From Desulfobacterales bacterium (GTDB lineage Bacteria > Desulfobacterota > Desulfobacteria > Desulfobacterales > RPRI01), in assembly GCA_020052975.1 (NCBI GenBank), contig JAGVOC010000255.1:1-31007 (forward strand): DNA of 31,007 nt, written 5' to 3'. The notes beneath the pieces were generated by a model. It worked only from the letters and a program-made list of their open reading frames with translations. It had not been told where the DNA came from and did no database searches. Position numbers and translations under genes: made by a program. Shown here piece after piece: positions 15,180 to 22,918 of this stretch. Position 1 is the stretch's first letter, and each line of letters starts with the position of its first letter.

Positions 15180-15518
15180 ATGAAAAGGCGAACAAAAGTT
15201 ATTATATTAATGGCAGGCTTTCTCCTTGTTTCAACTCTTTTATGGGCGCTGAACAAAGGGGCAAATGAGATTATTCTTCCGGGCGGCACAACAGGAAGTG
15301 TTACTGTCAAGCATCTTGTCCATCAAAATATTCTGGGCGACTGCAACCTGTGCCATAACCTTTTCCCCCAGACGGCGGGAATAGTCCAAAAGCTGAAAGA
15401 CGAGGGAAAACTTGAAAAGAAAAAAGTCATGAACCAGTGCCAGAAATGCCATCGTGAAAAAACCAATGCCGGATTAAAGGCCGGGCCTGCGACCTGCAAG
15501 GGCTGTCATGTAAAATAG
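15180..15518 (+). CDS. Triheme c-type cytochrome (c3/c7-like)
   Basis: A 112-residue secreted cytochrome. A signal or anchor segment spans residues 5-24 (VIILMAGFLLVSTLLWAL). Three haem motifs follow: CNLCH (55-59), CQKCH (87-91) and CKGCH (106-110). Cytochrome c7 uses bis-His ligation, but only two other histidines exist (H45, H48), so at most two haems can be bis-His and the third needs another ligand. It lies 19 nt after cydB and may pass periplasmic electrons to or from the bd oxidase, or act as a sensor. The signal peptide has no clear AXA cleavage site, so it may stay anchored. Confidence 0.85.
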   Translation: MKRRTKVIILMAGFLLVSTLLWALNKGANEIILPGGTTGSVTVKHLVHQNILGDCNLCHNLFPQTAGIVQKLKDEGKLEKKKVMNQCQKCHREKTNAGLKAGPATCKGCHVK

Positions 15519-15530
15519 GGAGATCTCATA

Positions 15531-16496
15531 ATGTTAGTGCTTGGCATAATGGGCAGTCCCAGAAAAAAAGGAAATACCGATTTTCTTCTTTCATCTTTCA
15601 TGAACGAAGTTGAAAACGCCGGGGTCAGGACCCACGTAATTGAGGTTGCAAAAAAGAAGATCCTACCCTGCATGGAATACAGTGTGTGCGAAAAGAAAGG
15701 GACCTGTCCCATAGATGACGACATGAATGAAATTTATCCCCTTTTTCGCGAGGCCGATATTATTGTTCTTGCCACCCCTATATTTTTTTACAGCGCCCCG
15801 GCCCAGGCTAAGGCTCTTATAGACCGGAGCCAGACATTATGGGCACGCAAATACAGGCTTAAACTTAACGATCCGGGATATAAAACAAGAAAAGGATTTC
15901 TTCTTGCCCTCGGAGCAACAAAAGGAACTAATCTGTTTGAGGGTATGAAGCTTACGGCCAAATATTTTTTCGATGCTGTTGACGCCGGTTTCGAAGGAAG
16001 TTTAACATACCGCAGGATAGAAAAGCGGGGCGATATGGAAGCACATCCTTCTGTTGCAGAGGATGTCAGGGAAGCTGCAGGCAATCTCTTAAAGCCCTAT
16101 ATCGGCAGAAAAAAAGTCTTGTTTGCCTGCATGGAAAATGCATGCCGCAGCCAGATGGCGAGCGCTTTTGCCCGCTATCTTGCAGGAGACAGAATAGATG
16201 CCTTAAACGGCGGCAGCACTCCTGTTGATGCAGTCAACCCGCTTATGGCTGAGGCCATGCAGGAAAAGGGGATAGACATGGGCTTTCGCAAGCCAAAATC
16301 GATAGAGCAGGCAATTTCAAAGGAAAAACCGGATATTATTATCACTATGGGTTGCGGAGAAGAATGCCCCTTTGTGCCCGGGGCAATAAGACAAAACTGG
16401 GAACTTCCCGATCCTGCCGACAAACCAATTGAATTCATGAGGAATGTGCGTGATGAAATAGAAAAGAAGGTAATTGAACTGAAAGACCAACTCTAA
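15531..16496 (+). CDS. Fusion: NADPH-dependent FMN reductase-like flavoprotein + ArsC/low-MW phosphatase domain
   Basis: A 321-residue protein made of two known folds. Residues 1-190 are a flavodoxin-like iron-sulfur-flavoprotein relative: GSPRKKGNT binds FMN phosphate, and a cysteine motif at residues 47-59 (PCMEYSVCEKKGTCP) resembles the Isf cluster site but seems one cysteine short. Residues 193-321 are a thioredoxin-type arsenate reductase/low-MW tyrosine phosphatase: the P-loop C200-M-E-N-A-C-R206-S, the later pair C275/C279 in MGCGEECP and the DP motif (D294-P295). All redox cysteines for arsenate reduction are there. The fusion suggests that the flavoprotein domain supplies reducing power directly to the ArsC domain (inference). 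GGGAGA precedes the ATG and the gap to the cytochrome is 12 nt. Confidence 0.85.
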   Translation: MLVLGIMGSPRKKGNTDFLLSSFMNEVENAGVRTHVIEVAKKKILPCMEYSVCEKKGTCPIDDDMNEIYPLFREADIIVLATPIFFYSAPAQAKALIDRSQTLWARKYRLKLNDPGYKTRKGFLLALGATKGTNLFEGMKLTAKYFFDAVDAGFEGSLTYRRIEKRGDMEAHPSVAEDVREAAGNLLKPYIGRKKVLFACMENACRSQMASAFARYLAGDRIDALNGGSTPVDAVNPLMAEAMQEKGIDMGFRKPKSIEQAISKEKPDIIITMGCGEECPFVPGAIRQNWELPDPADKPIEFMRNVRDEIEKKVIELKDQL

Positions 16497-16524
16497 ACGA
16501 AAAAAGTAAAACAAGGAGGTTATG

Positions 16525-16683
16525 ATGGACAGGTACATATGCAAAGTATGCGGATACGTTTATGATCCTGCTGCAGGCGACCCCGATAACGGCGTAAAGC
16601 CAGGCACAAAATTTGAAGACCTGCCGGATACCTGGGAATGCCCGGTATGCGGCGCTTCAAAAGATGATTTTGAAAAAGAGTAA
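16525..16683 (+). CDS. rub: Rubredoxin
   Basis: A classical 52-residue rubredoxin: [15 protein letters not shown] with C6 and C9, and CPVCGA with C39 and C42, the conserved aromatic core (Y4, Y11, Y13, F30, W37) and typical ending FEKE. One Fe(Cys)4 carries single electrons. In anaerobes it reduces the flavodiiron protein, encoded next, and desulfoferrodoxin. Two ATGs are possible (16522 and 16525); the second has GGAGG 5 nt upstream. It is too short for many gene callers. The gap to the ArsC fusion gene is 28 nt. Confidence 0.95.
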   Translation: MDRYICKVCGYVYDPAAGDPDNGVKPGTKFEDLPDTWECPVCGASKDDFEKE

Positions 16684-16695
16684 TCTGTTTAACCC

Positions 16696-16730
16696 GATGC
16701 CCTTTTCCGCATCTTAAAGAAAAGGGCATC
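16696..16730 (+). terminator. Strong hairpin after rubredoxin
   Basis: A perfect 12-bp stem GATGCCCTTTTC (16696-16707) / GAAAAGGGCATC (16719-16730) with an 11-nt loop, followed by ACTTTG. The T-run is short, so it may terminate only part of the transcripts and act as an attenuator before the flavodiiron gene. Confidence 0.6.
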
Positions 16731-16764
16731 ACTTTGAATAACCTTATTAATTCAGGAAAAGAAT

Positions 16765-17949
16765 ATGAACCCGACCCGGATTGCAGAAGGAATTTATGAT
16801 GTCGGTGTTAATGACTGGAATATCAGAGATTTTCATGGATATACAACCGACCTGGGGACAAGCTACAATGCTTTTTTGATTCTGGACAAAAAAATAGTGC
16901 TCATAGATACTGTTAAAGCGGAATTTGCCGATCAACTTATTGATAATATATCGAAAATAATAGATCCTAAAAAAATCGACTATGTTATCAGCAATCACAC
17001 GGAAATGGACCATTCCGGGAGCCTGCCCCGTGTAATGCACAAAGTCGGAGAAGAAAAGCCTCTATTCTGCTCCAAAATGGGCCAAAAAAATCTTTCCCGC
17101 CATTTCAGACAGAAATGGAATTACCGCCCGGTTGAAAACGGGGAAGAGCTTAGCCTTGGGAGCAGAACAATAACTTTTCTTGAAACAAGAATGCTTCACT
17201 GGCCGGACAGCATGTTCTCCTATCTTAAAGAAGAGAAGATTCTTTTTTCAAGCGACGCTTTCGGCCAGCATTATGCCGGAATGGAAAAGTTCGATGACCT
17301 GATCGGGGATGCCATCATGCCCCATGCAAAAAAATATTTCGCTAATATTCTTCTGCTCTATTCCCCGCTGATTTTAAAACTGGTTGAGCACGTAACAAAT
17401 CTCAAACTCGAATTTAATATGATATGCCCCGATCACGGCATATTATGGCGCAAAGACCCCGGAAAGATCATTAATGCGTATGTTAAGTGGAGCAGACAGG
17501 AGGCAAAGAATAAAGCTGTGATCATATATGATACCATGTGGCACAGCACTGAAAAGATGGCTGAAGCAATTGTTGCAGGCTTGAGTGAACAGGGAATAGA
17601 AGCAAGGCCAATGCACCTGAGAAAATGGAACCGCAGCGATATAATGACCGAAGTCCTTGATGCAAAGGCAATTATCATCGGTTCTCCCACATTAAATAAC
17701 GGCCTGTTTCCCACCGTCAGCGATTTTCTCACATACATGAAGGGCCTTAAGCCGAAAAATAAGATCGGGGCAGCATTCGGATCATATGGCTGGAGCGGAG
17801 AATCGGTAAATCTTATTAAAAATGAACTTGAATCAATGAATATCGAAATCATCGATCCCGGTTTGAAGGTTCAATACGTGCCTGATAATCAATCCCTTGA
17901 AGCGTGCATTGAACTGGGAAAGAAGATAGGAAAAGCAATAACAGGATAA
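16765..17949 (+). CDS. roo: Flavodiiron protein (rubredoxin:oxygen oxidoreductase type)
   Basis: A 394-residue two-domain enzyme. The metallo-beta-lactamase domain carries the di-iron ligands H78-x-E80-x-D82-H83 (NHTEMDHSG), H145, D164 and H224, the complete set for flavodiiron proteins. The C-terminal flavodoxin domain (about 254-394) has the FMN loops TMWHSTEKMA, GSPTLNN and GSYGWSGE. It reduces O2 to water, or NO to N2O, in the cytoplasm using rubredoxin electrons; which substrate dominates cannot be decided from sequence. The immediate rubredoxin upstream and ferredoxin downstream support the O2-scavenging role. Start at 16765 after GGAAAAG. Confidence 0.94.
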   Translation: MNPTRIAEGIYDVGVNDWNIRDFHGYTTDLGTSYNAFLILDKKIVLIDTVKAEFADQLIDNISKIIDPKKIDYVISNHTEMDHSGSLPRVMHKVGEEKPLFCSKMGQKNLSRHFRQKWNYRPVENGEELSLGSRTITFLETRMLHWPDSMFSYLKEEKILFSSDAFGQHYAGMEKFDDLIGDAIMPHAKKYFANILLLYSPLILKLVEHVTNLKLEFNMICPDHGILWRKDPGKIINAYVKWSRQEAKNKAVIIYDTMWHSTEKMAEAIVAGLSEQGIEARPMHLRKWNRSDIMTEVLDAKAIIIGSPTLNNGLFPTVSDFLTYMKGLKPKNKIGAAFGSYGWSGESVNLIKNELESMNIEIIDPGLKVQYVPDNQSLEACIELGKKIGKAITG

Positions 17950-17958
17950 AAACAGCAA

Positions 17959-18165
17959 ATGAAAACACCGGTTGTTGAACTTGGCGACTGCATACTTTGC
18001 GGCATCTGCGTAGAGGTTGCTCCATCTGTTTTCAAATTGAGCAGCGCAGGTTATATCGAAATTTCCGAGCTTCCGGTCTATCCTGAAACAGAGGTTGACG
18101 AAGCTATTAAAAACTGTCCTTCAGATTGCATTTCCTGGGACGGAAAGCAAACTGCTATCGCCTAA
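17959..18165 (+). CDS. Ferredoxin, single [4Fe-4S]
   Basis: A 68-residue ferredoxin with C11-x2-C14-x2-C17 in CILCGICVEV and the fourth ligand C53-P in NCPSDC. An extra C57 may form a disulfide. The protein resembles the small single-cluster ferredoxins of sulfate reducers. It starts 9 nt after the flavodiiron stop, so they are co-transcribed, and it may feed the rubredoxin/flavodiiron route. The ribosome site is weak. A hairpin overlaps its stop codon. Confidence 0.9.
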   Translation: MKTPVVELGDCILCGICVEVAPSVFKLSSAGYIEISELPVYPETEVDEAIKNCPSDCISWDGKQTAIA

Positions 18166-18175
18166 AGGCGATAGC
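18154..18175 (+). terminator. Hairpin overlapping the ferredoxin stop codon
   Basis: GCTATCGCC (18154-18162) and GGCGATAGC (18167-18175) are a perfect 9-bp stem with the 4-nt loop TAAA, which contains the stop codon. It is followed by TTTAG. It probably ends the flavodiiron-ferredoxin transcript, and translating ribosomes should influence its folding. Confidence 0.55.
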
Positions 18176-18194
18176 TTTAGGGGGCAAGGATGCA

Positions 18195-18214
18195 AGGATT
18201 CAAGGGTTCGAGTG
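18195..18214 (+). repeat. Solo fragment of the four-helix-bundle-associated repeat
   Basis: AGGATTCAAGGGTTCGAGTG shares the words GATTC, CAAGGGTTCG and GAGTG with the left end of the element at 24473, in slightly different order. Probably a remnant of the same family; the intergenic space to 18270 holds nothing else I recognise. Confidence 0.4.
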
Positions 18215-18270
18215 AAAAGCATTCAAGCCCATTACCCCTGCCAGACCCGAATGGAACAATGATATAAAGC

Positions 18271-19029
18271 ATGGATATAAACCGAACCGGAGGAAAAAGA
18301 TTAAAAAAAAAGATCTTTGAAATTCTGTCCGGTAATGATTTTAATGAACGGATTTCAGAAATTCGGAGGTTTCCCGGGAGACAGGTTGTAAATCATCTTT
18401 TTTCCTGTCTCTATAATACCGATGAACTGATTAAATGGCGGGCAGTCACCGCAATGGGAGAAACGGTTTCTTCTATTGCAGATGCCGATATCGAATCGGC
18501 ACGTGTAGTCATGCGCCGCCTCATGTGGAATTTAAACGATGAATCCGGCGGAATCGGCTGGGGTTCACCCGAAGCCATGGGTGAAATAATCGCACAAAAC
18601 AAAAAGCTTGGAGAAGAATATGCACGTATTTTAATCTCCTTCATCAATAAAAACGGAAACTATCTTGAAAATGAAATTCTCCAACAGGGAGTTATATGGG
18701 GTATCGGGCGAATTGCCCGCGTAAGGCCTGAGCTTGTTAAGGATTCCATGCCGTTTCTTATTCCCTGTATCAATTCACGAGATACAATATTGCGCGGACT
18801 TGCAGCATGGGCTATATGTGCAATAAATCCTGTTCAGACAGAAAGCATTCTATCGCCTATAAAAAATGACGACTCAAAGTTAAAGATATTTGTTGAAGGC
18901 AAATTTACCGAATTTTCGATAAAAGATATAATAAAAGACCGTTGCGCCTTACTGTCTTTATATGAGAAGACAGAAGTCAGAATACAGAATACAGAAGAAA
19001 AACAATACCATGGTTATTCCGGCTCCTGA
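18271..19029 (+). CDS. DVU0298-family / HEAT-repeat-like protein
   Basis: A 252-residue, helix-rich protein without membrane segments. The conserved-looking core is around residues 75-105, with RRLMWNLNDESGGIGWGSPE, a phrase I associate with the DVU0298 family of sulfate reducers; helical pairs such as ENEILQQGVIWGIGRIARVRPELV look like HEAT repeats. The role is unknown. The last 20 or so residues (EVRIQNTEEKQYHGYSGS) are translated from repeat C copy 2, so the natural C-terminus has probably been replaced. No ribosome site stands out before the ATG at 18271; ATG or TTG alternatives downstream cannot be excluded. It is upstream of the bd-like pair, but a repeat intervenes. Confidence 0.7.
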   Translation: MDINRTGGKRLKKKIFEILSGNDFNERISEIRRFPGRQVVNHLFSCLYNTDELIKWRAVTAMGETVSSIADADIESARVVMRRLMWNLNDESGGIGWGSPEAMGEIIAQNKKLGEEYARILISFINKNGNYLENEILQQGVIWGIGRIARVRPELVKDSMPFLIPCINSRDTILRGLAAWAICAINPVQTESILSPIKNDDSKLKIFVEGKFTEFSIKDIIKDRCALLSLYEKTEVRIQNTEEKQYHGYSGS

Positions 19030-19089
19030 CTTCTGGCTCCTGTATTCTCATGCTTCGTTGTGTCCGCCCCGGACATGAAGGTTAGTTTG
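18962..19089 (+). repeat. Interspersed repeat family C, copy 2
   Basis: Starts ATGAGAAGACAGAAGTCAG (18962-18980), pairs imperfectly with 19025-19051 (CTGACTTCTGG and TGTATTCTCAT), and ends with the same GCTTCGTTGTG tail and GGTTAGTT block as copy 1. Its left half overlaps the 3' end of the DVU0298-like gene and supplies its stop codon. Confidence 0.72.
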
Positions 19090-19126
19090 AGAACATCATT
19101 TTGTAAGCAAAAGGAAGTGTTTTATT

Positions 19127-20197
19127 ATGGATACGGCGTCTCTTATCCCTGCCCCTGACATAATACCCGTTCACTGGGCATGGTTCAAGGTCCTGCTCAT
19201 TACAACTTTTACAGCCCACATTCTTCTGATGAATATTATGCTGGGGTCTGCAATAATAGCGTTTATCAGCGGTATTAATCGCCAATCCGACAGCAGTTTG
19301 ATTTATCTTCAAAAAGAGATCTCTCAAAAAAACACTTTTATAATAGCCTTTACCATTAACTTCGGTGTAGCCCCTCTGTTGTTTTTGCAGGTTCTTTATG
19401 GGAACTTCTTTTACACAAGTTCCATTCTTATGGCTGTATACTGGTTGTCGGTTATTTTTCTCCTTATAACAGCCTATTATGCAGCATATATATATAAATT
19501 CAATTTCGAACGCCTCGGACGAACCCGCAAGTATGCTGCAGGGTTAACGGCCTTGCTTCTTCTGGTTACAGGTTTTTTATATACAAACAACATGACGTTG
19601 ATGCTTGTCCCGGGTTCATGGACTCGATATTTTACCAATCCGTCAGGAACAATTCTTAATCTTTCAGAACCAACTCTTTTCCCGCGGTTTTTTCACTTTG
19701 TAATTGCATCCATTGCAGTAAGCGGCCTTTTTATTGCGATTACGTGGCAACGAAAAAAGAAAAACGGCGTAAGTCATTCAGACATAAATATTACCAGAGG
19801 CATGAAATATTTTACTTACGCTACCTTATTCCAGTTTTGTGACGGAATCTGGTTATTAATTAGCTTGCCGAGAGATATAATGCTTCTTTTCATGGGTGGA
19901 GATATTGTTCATTCTGCTGTCTTCCTTGCAGGTTTATTTGCCGGACTTACATCTCTTGTTTTCGGCTTTATAAAAAAGGTGTGGCCGGCAGCATGGGCTA
20001 CAATAATCAGCATCATCTTTATGGTAATCATAAGGGATATGATCAGGACAGCCTATCTTAAACCTTATTTTGCCGTCGAAAATCTTAAAACAATTTATCA
20101 GTATTCTCCCATGATAATGTTTTTGGCAGCCGTGATCGTCAGCACAGTTATTATCATTTATATTATCAGATGTGCGCTTCAGATAAAGCCATCTTAA
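19127..20197 (+). CDS. Divergent CydA-like membrane protein (bd-superfamily partner)
   Basis: A 356-residue protein with about nine membrane helices and no CXXCH. By hand alignment it resembles cytochrome bd subunit I. Helix 1 has H31 in TFTAHILLMNIMLG, like FHFLFVPLTLG of CydA. The helix-3 region INFGVAPLLFLQVLYG parallels the CydA INFGLGIVTGITLEFQFG. H190 in RFFHFVIASIAVSGLF occupies the place of the haem b558 histidine, and IRDMIRTAYLKPYF replaces the GRQPW block. The two helix-3/4 glutamates of CydA are missing. The product may bind one or two b haems and pair with the multihaem protein encoded 24 nt downstream. A GGAAG ribosome site lies about 13 nt before the ATG. Homology is weak, so the family call is tentative. 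Confidence 0.55.
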   Translation: MDTASLIPAPDIIPVHWAWFKVLLITTFTAHILLMNIMLGSAIIAFISGINRQSDSSLIYLQKEISQKNTFIIAFTINFGVAPLLFLQVLYGNFFYTSSILMAVYWLSVIFLLITAYYAAYIYKFNFERLGRTRKYAAGLTALLLLVTGFLYTNNMTLMLVPGSWTRYFTNPSGTILNLSEPTLFPRFFHFVIASIAVSGLFIAITWQRKKKNGVSHSDINITRGMKYFTYATLFQFCDGIWLLISLPRDIMLLFMGGDIVHSAVFLAGLFAGLTSLVFGFIKKVWPAAWATIISIIFMVIIRDMIRTAYLKPYFAVENLKTIYQYSPMIMFLAAVIVSTVIIIYIIRCALQIKPS

Positions 20198-20220
20198 CGA
20201 GCTCGTAAAAAGCTAAGTTT

Positions 20221-22884
20221 ATGCCGTACAATTATATAATCAACTATCCTGTCTGGGAGCTTGATTTCCTTGGGGGCGGCTTTTTTATCGCCTTCATTGC
20301 AGTTATTCATGTTTATGTTGCTCATTTCGCTGTTGGCGGCGGACTATTCCTTGTCCTGACCGAAATGAAAGGTTACAGGGAAAACTCTTTCGGTATTCTG
20401 GAATATACCAGAAAGCATACCCGGTTCTTTCTTCTTGTCTCCATGGTTTTCGGGGCAATTACAGGTGTTGGTATATGGTTTACCATTTCTCTGTTAAACC
20501 CTGCTGCCACATCTATCCTCATACATAATTTTGTTTTCGGCTTTGCTACGGAATGGGTTTTTTTTCTCGGAGAGATTGTTGCCCTTTTCGTGTATTACTA
20601 TACCTTCGGGAGTATGAACAAGAGGCAACACCTTGCTGTCGGCTGGCTTTATTTTGTTTTCGGCTGGCTTTCGCTTTTTGTAATCAATGGCATTATCACA
20701 TTTATGCTGACTCCGGGAGAGTGGCTTTCGAGCAAAAGCTTCTGGGACGGTTTTTTCAATCCTTCTTTTTGGCCGTCCCTTTTTTTCAGGACATTCATGG
20801 CCTTCATGCTTGCGGGGCTTTTCGGCTTTGTTACTTCTTCCGTCATTAAAGAAAATGATTTGAGGAATAAAATGCAAGGCTATTGCGCCAGATGGCTGAT
20901 TATTCCTTTTATTTTTCTCCTTGCCTCCGCAAGGTGGTATATTAATTCCCTTCCCGAACCGCAAAAACTGATGATTCTGCAAAGCTCACCTGAAATCCCG
21001 CCATTTATAAAAGCCTTTTTATTTCTTTCGCCGCTTATCTTTACAGGCGGTGTTCTGATGGCAATTCGCATCTCCGCTCCGTTAAAAATTATTGTGACCT
21101 GGAGCCTTGTAATAATGGGTCTTTTATATATGGGCTCGTTCGAATGGATCAGAGAAGCCGGAAGAAGGCCGTATGTAATATACGGAGATATTTATTCCAA
21201 TTCTATTCCGGCAAAAGAGATTGATTTCATTCGCAATAACGGGATATTAAAAAATTCGCGATGGGCTCTGAATAAAGAGATCAATGATCAGAATCAACTC
21301 ATGGCGGGGAAGGAAATCTTCAGACTTATGTGCATTTCCTGCCACTCCGTCGGTGGCTTTGTAAATGACATACGTACAGCAACAAAAAAATTTTCCCTTT
21401 ACGGCATGGAGTCAATGTTAACCGGCATGGGAAAGATAAATGAATATATGCCTCCTTTTCCGGGAACCGGCAAAGAGATAAAGGCCCTTGCAGCCTATAT
21501 TGTTAAGGAGCTTAACGGCAGAAAGGATGAAATGCCTTCCAGGTATTCAATATCCCCACTTGAAACAAAAACATTTCCTTTTGATCCCTCTAAAGACGAA
21601 TATGTTTTACTCGGTTGGACAGGGCAGGGAATGCGCTTCATTTCGGATAACAATCGCTTTTTTGGTTTATCCAACCCCGGAAACACCATATACGCACAGC
21701 TCATTAAAAGGGGAAAAACACCTGAAATTATTACAGGCAACATAAATTTAACATACAGAATCGAGGGGGGGTTTGACACTCCTTCTTCTCAAATCGATTT
21801 CTGGAAATATTCAAAGGCTTTTTACGGCCGTCAGATAAATGAGAACGAAGGCTTGTCGGGAAATAAAACGGACGGCAAAATGGATTATATCGAAAACATT
21901 ATGGCATATTCAGCAGCCGATATCCCCGTTGTTCCTTACAGAAAAGACGGGTCATATATTCCTTTTCCCGTTATATACATTGAGGCAAAAGATGCTCAAA
22001 CCGGGCAAATACTTTGCTCAACCGGAATTTCTGTCCCGGCATCAACAGAAATGGGGTGCCGTAACTGCCATGGCGGAAACTGGGCAAAAAAAGGTGTAAC
22101 CGGGCTTTCAGATGAAACGGCCCTTGATATAATAAGAGCACATGACCGATCCAACCGGACTAATCTTGAAGAGCTTGTACAAACAGGTAATCCTCAAATG
22201 TGCTCAAAATGTCATTCCGAAGATCAGGCCGGTACTGATATCAAGACAAAATATTTAAACCTTTCAGCCTCTATACATGGATTCCATGCCAATTATATTT
22301 CTAAAAATGACCCTGATCCTTGCAGCAACTGCCATCCTTCATCCGGATTCTCAAAAAGCTACAGAGGCATTCACAGCAATATCGGCATTGAGTGCTCAAA
22401 CTGCCATGGGAAAATGGAAGATCATGCCTTAAGTCTTCTTGTATATGAAAAAAATGAGGGCAAAAAAAGTGCGGAAAAGCTGATGAAACATCTTTCCCCA
22501 AGGCTTGCGGATTCTGTTACACAGATTGAACCAAGAAAACCATGGGTAAACCAGCCTGACTGTTTGAACTGCCATCCCGGGTTTAATCCTCCGGATACCG
22601 ACCAGTCACCCCAGAACATGTGGACCAAAGATTCAAAATCTCTATATAAAATGCGTTCAGACGAGGTCGGAATCATGTGTCCGGCATGCCATGGAATAAC
22701 ACATGCGGAATATCCGGCCACAAATATATTGGGAGATGAAAGAGATAATTTTCAGCCTCTTATGTATCAGAAAAACCGCTATCCCATCGGAGCAAATAAA
22801 AACTGCAGTCTTTGCCACATGGTTGATATGAACGAGGAGATTCATCATCCGAATATGCTTACAATATTCAGAAATCTTAATTAG
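20221..22884 (+). CDS. CydA-like membrane domain fused to an octaheme cytochrome c tail
   Basis: An 887-residue fusion. Residues 15-305 hold about eight membrane helices with bd-oxidase marks: H30/H35 in IHVYVAHFAVGG, E111 and E118 in TEWVFFLGEIVALF (the CydA helix with two glutamates), and AGRRPYVIYG (313-322) in place of GRQPW. Arg190 stands where CydA has its haem b558 histidine. Residues 355-435 are a monohaem cytochrome c domain with CISCH (371-375), and residues 600-887 add seven more CXXCH motifs at 613, 661, 701, 725, 781, 820 and 862. Eight helices would put both ends on the periplasmic side, as haem attachment needs. It may take electrons from periplasmic cytochromes to quinone or O2 (inference). 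No ribosome site is obvious before the ATG. Confidence 0.72.
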   Translation: MPYNYIINYPVWELDFLGGGFFIAFIAVIHVYVAHFAVGGGLFLVLTEMKGYRENSFGILEYTRKHTRFFLLVSMVFGAITGVGIWFTISLLNPAATSILIHNFVFGFATEWVFFLGEIVALFVYYYTFGSMNKRQHLAVGWLYFVFGWLSLFVINGIITFMLTPGEWLSSKSFWDGFFNPSFWPSLFFRTFMAFMLAGLFGFVTSSVIKENDLRNKMQGYCARWLIIPFIFLLASARWYINSLPEPQKLMILQSSPEIPPFIKAFLFLSPLIFTGGVLMAIRISAPLKIIVTWSLVIMGLLYMGSFEWIREAGRRPYVIYGDIYSNSIPAKEIDFIRNNGILKNSRWALNKEINDQNQLMAGKEIFRLMCISCHSVGGFVNDIRTATKKFSLYGMESMLTGMGKINEYMPPFPGTGKEIKALAAYIVKELNGRKDEMPSRYSISPLETKTFPFDPSKDEYVLLGWTGQGMRFISDNNRFFGLSNPGNTIYAQLIKRGKTPEIITGNINLTYRIEGGFDTPSSQIDFWKYSKAFYGRQINENEGLSGNKTDGKMDYIENIMAYSAADIPVVPYRKDGSYIPFPVIYIEAKDAQTGQILCSTGISVPASTEMGCRNCHGGNWAKKGVTGLSDETALDIIRAHDRSNRTNLEELVQTGNPQMCSKCHSEDQAGTDIKTKYLNLSASIHGFHANYISKNDPDPCSNCHPSSGFSKSYRGIHSNIGIECSNCHGKMEDHALSLLVYEKNEGKKSAEKLMKHLSPRLADSVTQIEPRKPWVNQPDCLNCHPGFNPPDTDQSPQNMWTKDSKSLYKMRSDEVGIMCPACHGITHAEYPATNILGDERDNFQPLMYQKNRYPIGANKNCSLCHMVDMNEEIHHPNMLTIFRNLN

Positions 22885-22918
22885 TGTTAATCAGGAAACA
22901 AATTATGGACACTATTGC

